Shown in pieces: positions 7,266-13,887 of a stretch of 20,327 nt of DNA. The position numbers were made by a program, and so were the translations under genes. Under the pieces are notes generated by a model. It was not told where the DNA came from. It was given only the letters and a program-made list of their open reading frames with translations, and did no database searches. Each line of letters opens with the position of its first letter. The first letter of the stretch is position 1. The DNA comes from an uncultured Sphingosinicella sp. (GTDB taxonomy: Bacteria; Pseudomonadota; Alphaproteobacteria; Sphingomonadales; Sphingomonadaceae): NCBI GenBank assembly GCA_946886275.1, contig CAMPIH010000022.1:1-20327 (forward strand), given 5' to 3'.

Positions 7266-7274
7266 TTTTCCACA
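7266..7274 (+). promoter_or_regulatory. DnaA-box-like site 3
   Basis: TTTTCCACA is one mismatch from TTATCCACA. It lies at the edge of a second A+T-rich patch (CATATTTTT, 7261-7269). Confidence 0.55.
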
Positions 7275-7385
7275 GGCGCGACGGGCATGATCGCTCCCGC
7301 TTCCGAGCCTGAGGATCGGTCGCCTGCATTTGCCGGAAATCCGTGGGTAGGGGAATCGGATGTCACCCTTGAAGAAGGTCGCTCA

Positions 7386-8207
7386 TTGAAGCAGCTCCAT
7401 CTCCATCTTCTGTCCGACTCGACCGGCGAGACGCTCGACATGGTCGCCAAGGCGTGCCTCGCCCAGTTCGACACGGTCGAGGCGCTTCGCCATCTCTGGC
7501 CGATGGTCCGCTCCGAAGGGCATCTCGACCGGGTCCTCGACGATGTCGAGCGTCGTCCCGGCCTGGTCCTCTATACCGTCGTCAATCCGCTGATCCGCCG
7601 CGAGCTCGAACAGAAATGTCGCCGCCGCGGGATCCATGCCGTGTCGGTGCTCGATCCGGTGATCGACGCCTTGTCGGCGATCAGCGGCGAGCAGGCCAAG
7701 GGCCGGGCCGGCCGCCAGCACGCGCTCGACGCGGCCTATTTCGCCCGGGTCGACGCGATCCAGTTCACCATCGCTCATGACGACGGGATCATGCCGGAGA
7801 ATTGGGAGGAGGCCGACATCGTCCTCGCCGGCGTTTCCCGAACGTCGAAGACCCCGACCAGCATCTATCTCGCCAATCGCGGCTACAAGGTCGCCAACAT
7901 CCCTTTGGTGCCGGAATCGCCGCCGCCGCCGAACCTGTTCCAGCTCAAGCATCCGTTGATCGTCGGCCTCACCACCAATCCCGACCGGCTGATCCAGATC
8001 CGCCGCAACCGCCTGTTGTCGCTGAACCAGGCGCCGGAAACGGACTATGTCGATGCCGAGGCGGTCAATGCCGAGCTCGCCTTCGCCCGCCGCCTGTTCG
8101 CCGACCATGGCTGGCCGATGATCGACGTCACCCGGCGCTCGATCGAGGAAACGGCCTTGGCGATCGTCAAGCTTTGCGCCGAGCGGATCGAGCAGGCGGC
8201 ACCATGA
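7386..8207 (+). CDS. pyruvate, phosphate dikinase regulatory protein (PpsR/PDRP-type kinase/pyrophosphorylase)
   Basis: Bifunctional ADP-dependent Ser/Thr kinase and Pi-dependent phosphorylase (DUF299 family) that inactivates and reactivates PEP synthase or pyruvate phosphate dikinase. It has 273 residues, the usual size. The family N-terminus KQLHLHLLSDSTGETL and the hallmark P-loop-like GVSRTSKT (149-156) are intact. I choose TTG at 7386 because homologues begin exactly there and AAGAAGG lies 7 bases upstream. Longer reading frames back to 7179 or 7288 would run through the predicted origin. The kinase target (PPDK or PEP synthase) cannot be told from the window. It overlaps maf by 4 bp (ATGA). 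In Caulobacter the homologue is likewise the first gene right of Cori. Confidence 0.93.
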   Translation: MKQLHLHLLSDSTGETLDMVAKACLAQFDTVEALRHLWPMVRSEGHLDRVLDDVERRPGLVLYTVVNPLIRRELEQKCRRRGIHAVSVLDPVIDALSAISGEQAKGRAGRQHALDAAYFARVDAIQFTIAHDDGIMPENWEEADIVLAGVSRTSKTPTSIYLANRGYKVANIPLVPESPPPPNLFQLKHPLIVGLTTNPDRLIQIRRNRLLSLNQAPETDYVDAEAVNAELAFARRLFADHGWPMIDVTRRSIEETALAIVKLCAERIEQAAP

Positions 8208-8797
8208 TTCTCCTGCTCGCCTCGAAGAGCGAGACTCGCCGGCGCATGCTCGAGGCAGCAGCGGTCGAGTTCGAGATCGCCGATCCGGACCTGGACGAGG
8301 AGACTGCCAAGCAGGGCCTGCTCGAAGCGGGTTTCGAACCGCGAGATCTCGCCGAGATGCTTGCCGAGCTGAAGGCGAAGAGCGTCGCGGCGGTTGCCGG
8401 CGCGCTCGTCCTTGGCGCCGACCAGACGCTGGAGACGTCTGACGGCGTCCTGTTCAGCAAGCCGGCCTCGCGCGAAGAGGCTCGCGAGCAGCTGCTCATG
8501 CTCGCCGGAACGACCCACTATCTCCATTCGGCTGCCGTGATCGTCCGTGACGGCCAGCGGATCTGGGGCTGCAGCGAAAGCGTGGCGCTTCGGATGCGCA
8601 AGTTCGGGGAGGCGTTCGTCGACGATTATCTGGACCGTGAATATGCGCATGTCCGCTGGAGCGTCGGCGGCTATCGGATCGAGGGGCCGGGCGTTCAGCT
8701 GTTCGAGCAGATTGACGGCAGCCACTTCGCCATCCTGGGACTGCCGCTCTTGCCGCTGCTCGCCTTCCTTCGCGAGCAGGGGGTCCTGCGAAGCTGA
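8204..8797 (+). CDS. maf: Maf family nucleotide pyrophosphatase
   Basis: A 197-residue cytosolic protein of the Maf/Ham1-like fold. Members hydrolyse non-canonical or bulk nucleoside triphosphates to monophosphates and are linked to septum formation and nucleotide-pool cleaning. The N-terminal phosphate-binding motif reads LLASKSETRRRML (4-16), where the classical family has SxSPRR. The acidic metal site is GADQTLE (71-77) instead of GADTVV, which places it in the divergent alphaproteobacterial Maf subgroup. KPASREEAREQL and YRIEGPG are also typical. The start ATG overlaps the upstream stop (ATGA), and the stop overlaps the aroE start (TGATG), so translation is coupled on both sides. The exact nucleotide preference is unknown. 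Confidence 0.92.
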   Translation: MILLLASKSETRRRMLEAAAVEFEIADPDLDEETAKQGLLEAGFEPRDLAEMLAELKAKSVAAVAGALVLGADQTLETSDGVLFSKPASREEAREQLLMLAGTTHYLHSAAVIVRDGQRIWGCSESVALRMRKFGEAFVDDYLDREYAHVRWSVGGYRIEGPGVQLFEQIDGSHFAILGLPLLPLLAFLREQGVLRS

Positions 8798-9621
8798 TGG
8801 ATGGGCCCTATGCCGAGGTGATCGGCGATCCGATCGCCCATTCGAAGTCGCCTTTGATCCACAATTTCTGGCTCCAGAAGCTCGGCATCGAGGGCGAGTA
8901 TCGGGCGACATGCGTGCGCCCGGACGAGCTTCGCGATTATTTCGAATCGCGCCGCGCCGATCCGCATTGGCGCGGCTGCAACGTCACGATGCCGCTGAAG
9001 GAGCGGGTTGCCGGGTTCGTCGACCATGTCGAGGAACAGGCGCAGGCCACCGGCGCGATCAATTGCGTCGTCAAGGCCGACGGGGGCCTGTTCGCGACCA
9101 ATACCGATGTCTGGGGTCTCTTTCTCAACCTCGGAATGTTCGAGGCCAAGGATCCGGTCATCGTCATCGGCACCGGCGGCGCGGCCCGGGCGACTCTCCA
9201 TCATCTGCAGGGAATCGGCGCTCTCGAAGTCCATGTCTTCGGCCGAAGCCAGGAAAAGGCGAAGCGACTCCTGGACGAGTTCGAACTCTACGGGGAGGCG
9301 TGGACGCTCGAGGATCGGCCCGAAATCCTCTTCCCCATGCGCCTGATCAACGCCTCGCCGCTCGGCATGTCCGGCTATCCGCCGATGCCCGAGCCCATGC
9401 TCGCTCTGGTCGACAGCTTGAGCCGCTATTCGGGCGTTCTCGACATGGTGTATGACCCGGTCGAGACCGAGCTTCTCGCGCGCGCTCGGGCCAGGGATCT
9501 GATGACCGCAAACGGATTGGCCATGCTCGTCGATCAGGCGCGTTACGCGTTCGAGCTCTTTTTCGGGGCCAAGCCGGGTCCGGACATGGATCGGGACCTG
9601 TTCGGCCGACTGACGTCATGA
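8797..9621 (+). CDS. aroE: shikimate dehydrogenase
   Basis: NADPH-dependent reduction of 3-dehydroshikimate to shikimate in the aromatic amino acid pathway. It is 274 residues long. The substrate-binding serines are in HSKSPLIHN (15-23). Catalytic Lys68 is in NVTMPLKE and the partner Asp104 in NTDVWG. The dinucleotide-binding loop GTGGAA is at 125-130, and NASPLGMSGYPP follows. It sits in the maf-aroE-coaE-dnaQ order known from the Caulobacter origin region. Its ATG overlaps the maf stop, and its own stop overlaps the coaE start (ATGA). Confidence 0.96.
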   Translation: MDGPYAEVIGDPIAHSKSPLIHNFWLQKLGIEGEYRATCVRPDELRDYFESRRADPHWRGCNVTMPLKERVAGFVDHVEEQAQATGAINCVVKADGGLFATNTDVWGLFLNLGMFEAKDPVIVIGTGGAARATLHHLQGIGALEVHVFGRSQEKAKRLLDEFELYGEAWTLEDRPEILFPMRLINASPLGMSGYPPMPEPMLALVDSLSRYSGVLDMVYDPVETELLARARARDLMTANGLAMLVDQARYAFELFFGAKPGPDMDRDLFGRLTS

Positions 9622-10214
9622 CATTGCGGCTGGGACTCACCGGCTCGATCGGAATGGGCAAGACGACGGTCGCGAAGATGTTCGCCGACGAAGGGGTTCC
9701 GGTGTTCGACGCCGACCAGGTGGTTCATCGGCTTCAGGGACCGGAGGGCGCGCTCGTCGCCGAGATCGAAGCGGCTTTCCCCGGCACCACCGGCGCCCAT
9801 GGAGTCGATCGCGGCGCTTTGTCGGAGCGGGTGCTCGGCGCCCCGGAATCGCTTCAGCGGCTCGAAGCGCTGATTCATCCCGCCGTCGGCCGCGAGCGCG
9901 ATGCCTTCCTGGCGGCGCACGCCGATTCACCTCTGGTGGTGCTCGACATCCCGCTCCTGTTCGAAAAAGGCGGCTGGAACCTGGTCGACAAGATCGCGGT
10001 CGTGTCGGCGCCGGCCGGGATCCAGCGCGATCGGGTCCTCGCCCGCGCCGGTATGACCGCCGAGAAGTTCGAGCGGATCCTGGGCCTCCAGCTGCCCGAT
10101 GCGGAGAAGCGCGCCCGTGCCGACTTCGTCATTCCGACGGGAGGTTCCAAGGACGAAACGAGAGCCTCGGTTCGCCGCATCGTCGCTTGCCTCTCGGCCA
10201 CGTCGGATTCATAG
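9618..10214 (+). CDS. coaE: dephospho-CoA kinase
   Basis: Final step of coenzyme A synthesis: ATP-dependent 3'-phosphorylation of dephospho-CoA. It has 198 residues, typical length. The P-loop GSIGMGKTT (9-17) directly follows LRLGLTG. DADQVVHRL, the CoA-domain segment LIHPAVGRERDAFL and the lid region RVLARAGMTAEKFERILGLQLP are characteristic. The ATG overlaps the aroE stop by 4 bp, and dnaQ starts 7 bp after its stop, so the whole run is one transcription unit. Confidence 0.96.
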   Translation: MTLRLGLTGSIGMGKTTVAKMFADEGVPVFDADQVVHRLQGPEGALVAEIEAAFPGTTGAHGVDRGALSERVLGAPESLQRLEALIHPAVGRERDAFLAAHADSPLVVLDIPLLFEKGGWNLVDKIAVVSAPAGIQRDRVLARAGMTAEKFERILGLQLPDAEKRARADFVIPTGGSKDETRASVRRIVACLSATSDS

Positions 10215-10221
10215 CTTGGCG

Positions 10222-10932
10222 ATGCGCGAAATCGTCTTCGACACCGAGACCACGGGCCTCAGCCCCCAAGGCGGAGACCGGCTTGTCGAGATCGGCTGCG
10301 TCGAGATGTTCAACCGGGTCGAAACCGGCCGCACCTTCCATGCCTATTTCAATCCCGGCCGGCCGATGCCGAGCGAGGCCGAGGCGGTTCACGGCCTGTC
10401 GGACCGGTTCCTGTCGGACAAGCCGCTCTTCGAGGAGCGTTGCGAGGATTTGCTCGAGTTCATCGGCGAATCGCCGCTCGTCGCCCATAATGCGAGCTTC
10501 GACTTCGGCTTCCTCAACCACGAGCTTGGAAGCTGCGGCCGTCCCACCGTCTGCTCATCGCGGATGGTGGACACGCTCGTCCTCGCCCGCCAGAAATTCC
10601 CCGGCGCCAAGCACAGCCTCGATGCGCTCTGCACCCGCTTCGGAGTCGATCGCTCGCTCCGGGTCAAGCATGGTGCGCTCATCGACGCCCAGTTGCTGGC
10701 CCAGGTCTATGTCGAGCTGACCGGCGGCCGCCAGATCGGCCTGACCCTCGTCGCCGAGCTGATCGAAAGCGAGTCGGAGCCCGCGATCGGGCCGGCCGGC
10801 GACGGCGCCGGTCTCGTCGCGGTGATTCGCCCGCCGCGGCCTCACTCGCCGAGCGAGGAGGAATTGGTCAGGCACGCCGATTTCATCGCCGCGATCAAGG
10901 ATCCGATCTGGAACCGGCTCGCCCGCGATTGA
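10222..10932 (+). CDS. dnaQ: DNA polymerase III epsilon subunit (3'-5' proofreading exonuclease)
   Basis: Proofreading exonuclease of the replicative polymerase. It has 236 residues. All DEDDh catalytic positions are present: Asp7 and Glu9 in FDTETTGL, Asp94 in HNASFDFGFL, and His150 with Asp155 in KHGALIDAQLL. The C-terminal tail after about residue 170 would contain the alpha-subunit contact region. ATG at 10222 is used because homologues begin MREIVFDTETTGL. In Caulobacter dnaQ is also the fourth gene after maf near the origin; secB and dnaA follow there, whereas here hpf follows after 52 bp. So the conserved block ends at dnaQ. Confidence 0.95.
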   Translation: MREIVFDTETTGLSPQGGDRLVEIGCVEMFNRVETGRTFHAYFNPGRPMPSEAEAVHGLSDRFLSDKPLFEERCEDLLEFIGESPLVAHNASFDFGFLNHELGSCGRPTVCSSRMVDTLVLARQKFPGAKHSLDALCTRFGVDRSLRVKHGALIDAQLLAQVYVELTGGRQIGLTLVAELIESESEPAIGPAGDGAGLVAVIRPPRPHSPSEEELVRHADFIAAIKDPIWNRLARD

Positions 10933-10984
10933 CCTGCGGGCTTCGCGCGCCCAAATGCGCCGCGGAACAGCATTGGAGAAGGCG

Positions 10985-11563
10985 ATGGACATCCGGGTGT
11001 CCGGTCATCAGATCGAAACCGGCGAAGCGCTTCGTTCTCACGTCGATGCGCGCCTCACCGCGATTGCTCAGAAATACTTCTCCCGGGCGATCTCCTCGCA
11101 AGTCACTTTCGGCAAGGGTCCTTACGACCACAGCTTCACCTGCGACATCGTCGCTCACGTGCCGCAGGGCGTCGTCCTCAAGGGCCATGGCTCGGCTGCC
11201 CAGGCCCATCCCGCTTTCGACCAGGCGGCGGACAGGATCGAAAAGCAGCTTCGCCGCTACAAGCGCCGGTTGAAGGACCGGCACGCCCAGGCCTCTCATG
11301 CCGAGGCCGCCGCAGAGGCCGTCGAGGCAGGCTATACCGTTTTCGCGCCTCCGCCCGAAGAAGAGGAAGTGGTCGACAATCCGCCCGTGATCGTCGAGAC
11401 CCGGGTGGACGTGCCGACGGCATCCGTGCCCGACGCGGTCATGCTTCTCGATCTTCGCAACACCAACGCCCTGATGTTCAGGAACAGCGGCACCGGCCGG
11501 TTCAACATGGTGTATCGACGGGGCGACGGCACGATCGGCTGGGTCGAGCCCCAGCGCGACTGA
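10985..11563 (+). CDS. hpf: ribosome hibernation promoting factor, long form
   Basis: A 192-residue long HPF (RaiA/YfiA family) that stabilises inactive ribosomes, usually as 100S dimers, in stationary phase or starvation. The N-terminal S30AE domain (about 1-105) begins MDIRVSGHQIETGEALRSHVDARL and includes the basic helix DRIEKQLRRYKRRLKDR. An acidic linker with EEEE follows. The C-terminal dimerisation domain (about 125-188) contains PDAVMLLDLRNTNALMFRNSGTGRFNMVYRR in several blocks. ATG at 10985 is preceded by GGAGAAGG. It lies directly before ptsN, the common hpf-ptsN association of the rpoN neighbourhood, although rpoN itself is not in view. Confidence 0.95.
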   Translation: MDIRVSGHQIETGEALRSHVDARLTAIAQKYFSRAISSQVTFGKGPYDHSFTCDIVAHVPQGVVLKGHGSAAQAHPAFDQAADRIEKQLRRYKRRLKDRHAQASHAEAAAEAVEAGYTVFAPPPEEEEVVDNPPVIVETRVDVPTASVPDAVMLLDLRNTNALMFRNSGTGRFNMVYRRGDGTIGWVEPQRD

Positions 11564-11592
11564 GCGGCGCCGTTTATTTTCTCATTTTCAAA

Positions 11593-11609
11593 GGGAGCGC
11601 GACGCTCCC
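11593..11609 (+). repeat. 7-bp hairpin in the hpf-ptsN gap
   Basis: GGGAGCG (11593-11599) and CGCTCCC (11603-11609) pair perfectly around a three-base loop. It lies 14 bp before the ptsN ATG. There is no T run, so it is unlikely to be a simple terminator. It could act as a leader hairpin that hides the only purine-rich stretch near ptsN, or as an operator. A local A+T-rich patch (TTTATTTTCTCATTTTC, 11573-11589) precedes it. Confidence 0.4.
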
Positions 11610-11622
11610 ATCGGTGCACCTG

Positions 11623-12090
11623 ATGAGCAATGTTTCCGATATATTGTCGATCGACGCGGTGGAGGCGGATCTCAACGCCGCCAACAAGAAGGCGCTGTTC
11701 CAGCAGCTCGCGGCGATCGCCGCGCGGCTCACCGGGCTGCCCGCGAAGCAGATCGTCAGCAGCGTCAACGAGCGCGAGAAGCTCGGCTCGACCGGATTCG
11801 GTGGTGGAGCGGCGATCCCGCACGGGAAGATCGAAGGGCTGGACCATGTCTTCGGCGTCTTCGCCAGGCTCGAGACTCCGATCGATTTCCAGGCGATCGA
11901 CGGGATCCCGGTCGATCTCGTCTTTCTTCTCCTGTCCCCGCCCGACGCTGGCGCCGACCATTTGAAGGCGCTCGCCAGCGTCAGCCGCGCCTTTCGCGAC
12001 CGGCAGGTCGTCGCCAAGCTTCGCGGCGCCCGGTCCAAGGACGCCCTTTTCGCCCTCCTCGCCGGAGTCGAAGCGCGCGATGCCGCCTGA
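11623..12090 (+). CDS. ptsN: nitrogen PTS EIIA protein PtsN
   Basis: EIIA-Ntr of the regulatory nitrogen phosphotransferase system, a cytosolic phosphorelay protein. It has 155 residues. The phosphorylated histidine is His67 in GGGAAIPHGKI, and the family helix FGVFARLETPIDFQAIDGIPVDLVFLLLSPPDAGADHLKAL (given here as the recognisable region 78-118) follows. The start could be ATG 11623 or GTG 11614, three codons earlier; neither has a convincing Shine-Dalgarno. It overlaps the thioesterase gene downstream by 11 bp. Adjacency to hpf is typical for proteobacteria. The companion genes ptsO and ptsP are not in the window. Confidence 0.94.
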   Translation: MSNVSDILSIDAVEADLNAANKKALFQQLAAIAARLTGLPAKQIVSSVNEREKLGSTGFGGGAAIPHGKIEGLDHVFGVFARLETPIDFQAIDGIPVDLVFLLLSPPDAGADHLKALASVSRAFRDRQVVAKLRGARSKDALFALLAGVEARDAA

Positions 12091-12535
12091 AGCGGGCCAA
12101 AAGGCACATTTCCGCGGCCTCGAGGCGCTCTATCGTTCGGCGCCGGTCAACGCCTTGTTCCGATCCGACATCGAAATCGCCGAGCCGGGCCAGGCGCGGA
12201 TCAGATTCGAGGTCGATGATTCCGTCTTTCACGCCGCCGGCGCCGCTCACGGCACGCTCTATTTCAAGATGATGGACGACGCCGCCTTCTACGCCTGCAA
12301 TTCGCTGGTGAGCGACCGCTTCCTCCTCACGACGGCGTTCAACCTCGTCTTCACCCGGCCGATCAGGAGCGGTCCGGTCGTCGCCGAGGGCCGCTGGATC
12401 AGCGGCAAGAGACGGGTGTTCGTCGGCGAAGCGAGGCTTCTCCTCGCCGACGGCGAGGAGGCGGCTCGGGGCACCGGCACGTTCATGCGCTCCCACATCG
12501 CCTTGTCCGGGCTCGAGGGCTACCGCCCCGAATGA
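12080..12535 (+). CDS. PaaI/YigI-type hotdog-fold thioesterase
   Basis: A 151-residue hotdog-fold protein of the PaaI thioesterase type. The fold signature AAGAAHGTLYFKMMDDAAFYACNSL (around 52-76) holds the HG motif at 57-58 and the acidic pair Asp66-Asp67 on the central helix. The following strands TAFNLVFTRPIRSGPVVAEGRWI and RRVFVGEARLL complete the fold. Members cleave acyl-CoA thioesters; the substrate cannot be read from sequence. The ATG lies inside the end of ptsN (11-bp overlap), and its stop overlaps the DUF1491 start by 4 bp, so expression is coupled to both neighbours. Confidence 0.88.
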   Translation: MPPEAGQKAHFRGLEALYRSAPVNALFRSDIEIAEPGQARIRFEVDDSVFHAAGAAHGTLYFKMMDDAAFYACNSLVSDRFLLTTAFNLVFTRPIRSGPVVAEGRWISGKRRVFVGEARLLLADGEEAARGTGTFMRSHIALSGLEGYRPE

Positions 12536-12873
12536 CCGAGCCCCGCCTCGCCAGTTCGGTCCTGGTGAGCGCCCTGCTCCGCCGGGCCGAGGCCGAAGGG
12601 GGATTCGGAACCGTGCTCGCCAAGGGCGATTCGACGGCCGGCGCCGTGGCCGTAATATTGCTGGAAAAGGGCGCAAATCCGCGGTTTCTGGAGCGACTGC
12701 TCCAGCCCGACGGCAGCTATTCCTGGCGAGAATCAGGGCAAGTCATTGAAAACGAAAGAGAGTTGAAAACGTTCCTCGAGCGGCGCCAAAAGTTCGATCC
12801 CGATTTGTGGATTTTGGAACTGGATATCGCATCAGCCGAACGGTTCGCCGCTGAAATGAACTCCTTCAGTTGA
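12532..12873 (+). CDS. DUF1491 family protein
   Basis: A 113-residue protein of the DUF1491 type seen in alphaproteobacteria, with no known function. Typical segments are RLASSVLVSALLRRAEAEGGFGTVLAKGD (N-terminal part) and ERRQKFDPDLWILELD near 83-98. There is no signal peptide, membrane segment or catalytic motif that I can identify. The start ATG overlaps the thioesterase stop (ATGA). The second half of the gene (about 12650-12870) is visibly richer in A+T than its neighbours, with runs such as GAAAACGAAAGAGAG. It is the last gene of the hpf-ptsN-thioesterase series. Confidence 0.85.
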   Translation: MTEPRLASSVLVSALLRRAEAEGGFGTVLAKGDSTAGAVAVILLEKGANPRFLERLLQPDGSYSWRESGQVIENERELKTFLERRQKFDPDLWILELDIASAERFAAEMNSFS

Positions 12874-13038
12874 CGCCCGGAACGAGGCCCCGCTAGCCCC
12901 GGAACAGCACTTCAAGCGCAAGAGCGGGGGCCGCCCTTCAGCCAAATGGCGGGTGTCCACGCGAGTCGGGTGGTGATCAGGGCGACGATCTTCTTTCGTG
13001 CCGGCCCCAGAGAGCCAACCGCAAAGAACTGAGTTTCA

Positions 13039-13752
13039 ATGCGTCGCAAATATCGCGCTACGGCCTTCGCCGTGGCCGCCTTTTCCTTTTTCGCCTTCAC
13101 CTCGTTCGTCGACCCGACGATCGCGTCCGAGGCTCCGGCCACTCCCGGCATCTCCTATACCGAGCATGCCGCGGTCGCCGTCCAGGCGATGGATATCGGC
13201 CTCAATGATGTCGACCAGTCGGCCCAGCCCGCGATCACGGCCGACGGGGCCGTGCCCGTCATCACCCATGCCTTCGCGCCGGCTTTGCCGACCGAAGAAG
13301 ACGAGCCCGCCGCCCCCGAGCCCGCCGACGAGCGAGACGGTCGCAGCCTGGCAGAGCTCGTCGCCGATTATTCGAGCGCCGACCCCTCCGACGAAGAGAC
13401 GGATTGCCTTGCCCGGGCCGTCTATTACGAATCCAAGGGCGAACCGCTGACCGGTCAGCTCACCGTGGCCGAAGTGGTGATCAACCGCGCCGAGTCTGGC
13501 CGCTTCGCTTCGACCCTGTGCGGAGTCGTCCGCCAGCGCGGCCAATTCTCGTTCGTCCGGGGCGGCGTCATCCCGACCCCGCCGCGGGCTTCGCGCGACT
13601 GGCGGACCGCCGTCGCCATCGCCCAGATCGCCACCCGCGACCTCGCCGACGGCGCGGCTCCGAGGGCGCTGTTCTTCCATGCGCGTCACGTCAGCCCGGG
13701 CTGGCGCCGCACGCGGGTCGCAACGGTCGGCAACCACATCTTCTATCGCTAG
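13039..13752 (+). CDS. secreted SleB/CwlJ-type cell wall hydrolase
   Basis: A 237-residue exported protein. The basic N-terminus and hydrophobic stretch AFAVAAFSFFAFTSF (9-23) form a signal peptide, probably cleaved after IAS at residue 30. An acidic, Ala/Pro-rich linker follows (about 83-120). The hydrolase_2 domain (about 122-237) contains CLARAVYYESKGEPLTGQ with probable catalytic Glu131, then VAEVVINRAESGRF and GQFSF. In spore formers this domain cleaves cortex peptidoglycan; in alphaproteobacteria it is a general periplasmic muralytic enzyme, and that is the inference here. The ATG is 165 bp downstream of DUF1491, so it probably has its own promoter. A strong intrinsic terminator follows the stop. 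Confidence 0.9.
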   Translation: MRRKYRATAFAVAAFSFFAFTSFVDPTIASEAPATPGISYTEHAAVAVQAMDIGLNDVDQSAQPAITADGAVPVITHAFAPALPTEEDEPAAPEPADERDGRSLAELVADYSSADPSDEETDCLARAVYYESKGEPLTGQLTVAEVVINRAESGRFASTLCGVVRQRGQFSFVRGGVIPTPPRASRDWRTAVAIAQIATRDLADGAAPRALFFHARHVSPGWRRTRVATVGNHIFYR

Positions 13753-13779
13753 TCGCTTCGGGCGGTGCGCCCGATTATC

Positions 13780-13815
13780 GGCCCGTTCCCCGCTGCCCGG
13801 GGGAACGGGCCTTTT
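13780..13815 (+). terminator. strong rho-independent terminator after the cell wall hydrolase gene
   Basis: GGCCCGTTCCCC (13780-13791) pairs perfectly over 12 bp with GGGGAACGGGCC (13800-13811) around an eight-base loop, followed directly by TTTT (13812-13815). It starts 28 bp after the stop codon. It is the clearest intrinsic terminator in the window. Confidence 0.88.
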
Positions 13816-13861
13816 CGCCATTCCCGACGCCGGACGAATGCCGCGCGTCCGGCTTTCACGC

Positions 13862-13876
13862 GTTCTTGTTTCATTC
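13862..13876 (+). promoter_or_regulatory. possible LexA (SOS) box upstream of mmcB
   Basis: GTTC, seven bases, ATTC: one mismatch from the alphaproteobacterial SOS box GTTC-N7-GTTC. It ends 11 bp before the mmcB ATG. The Caulobacter mmcB gene is known to be DNA-damage induced and LexA regulated, which makes the match worth noting. The closeness to the start codon and the imperfect half-site lower confidence. Confidence 0.4.
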
Positions 13877-13887
13877 TAGGTTGGCGC

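Larger units (their letters stand above)
6975..7385. other. oriC: predicted chromosomal replication origin (oriC), hemE-kinase intergenic region
   Basis: A 411-bp gene-free region in an otherwise tightly packed segment. It contains an 85 % A+T stretch (7001-7020) flanked by inverted repeats, three DnaA-box-like sites (7142-7150 plus, 7186-7194 minus, 7266-7274 plus) that all share TCCACAG, and five GANTC sites between 7013 and 7218. Gene directions diverge here for several kb on both sides. The flanks (hemE left; kinase/pyrophosphorylase, maf, aroE, coaE, dnaQ right) match the arrangement around Caulobacter Cori. No TTAA-N7-TTAA CtrA site is visible. The region must also hold the hemE and kinase promoters. 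Function is inferred. Confidence 0.8.

Noticed and set aside
6975..7385. CtrA-type TTAA-N7-TTAA sites in the origin region
   Set aside because: None found by reading; only single TTAG or TTGA-type words are present.
7802..8203. Plus-strand frame running into maf from 7802
   Set aside because: The upstream part is an out-of-frame shadow of the kinase gene; Maf starts at the ATG that overlaps the kinase stop.
12874..13038. Terminator or small RNA in the DUF1491-hydrolase gap
   Set aside because: Only a direct CCCGGAAC pair and a 5-bp CCGCC/GGCGG pairing with a long loop were seen, which is too weak to call.
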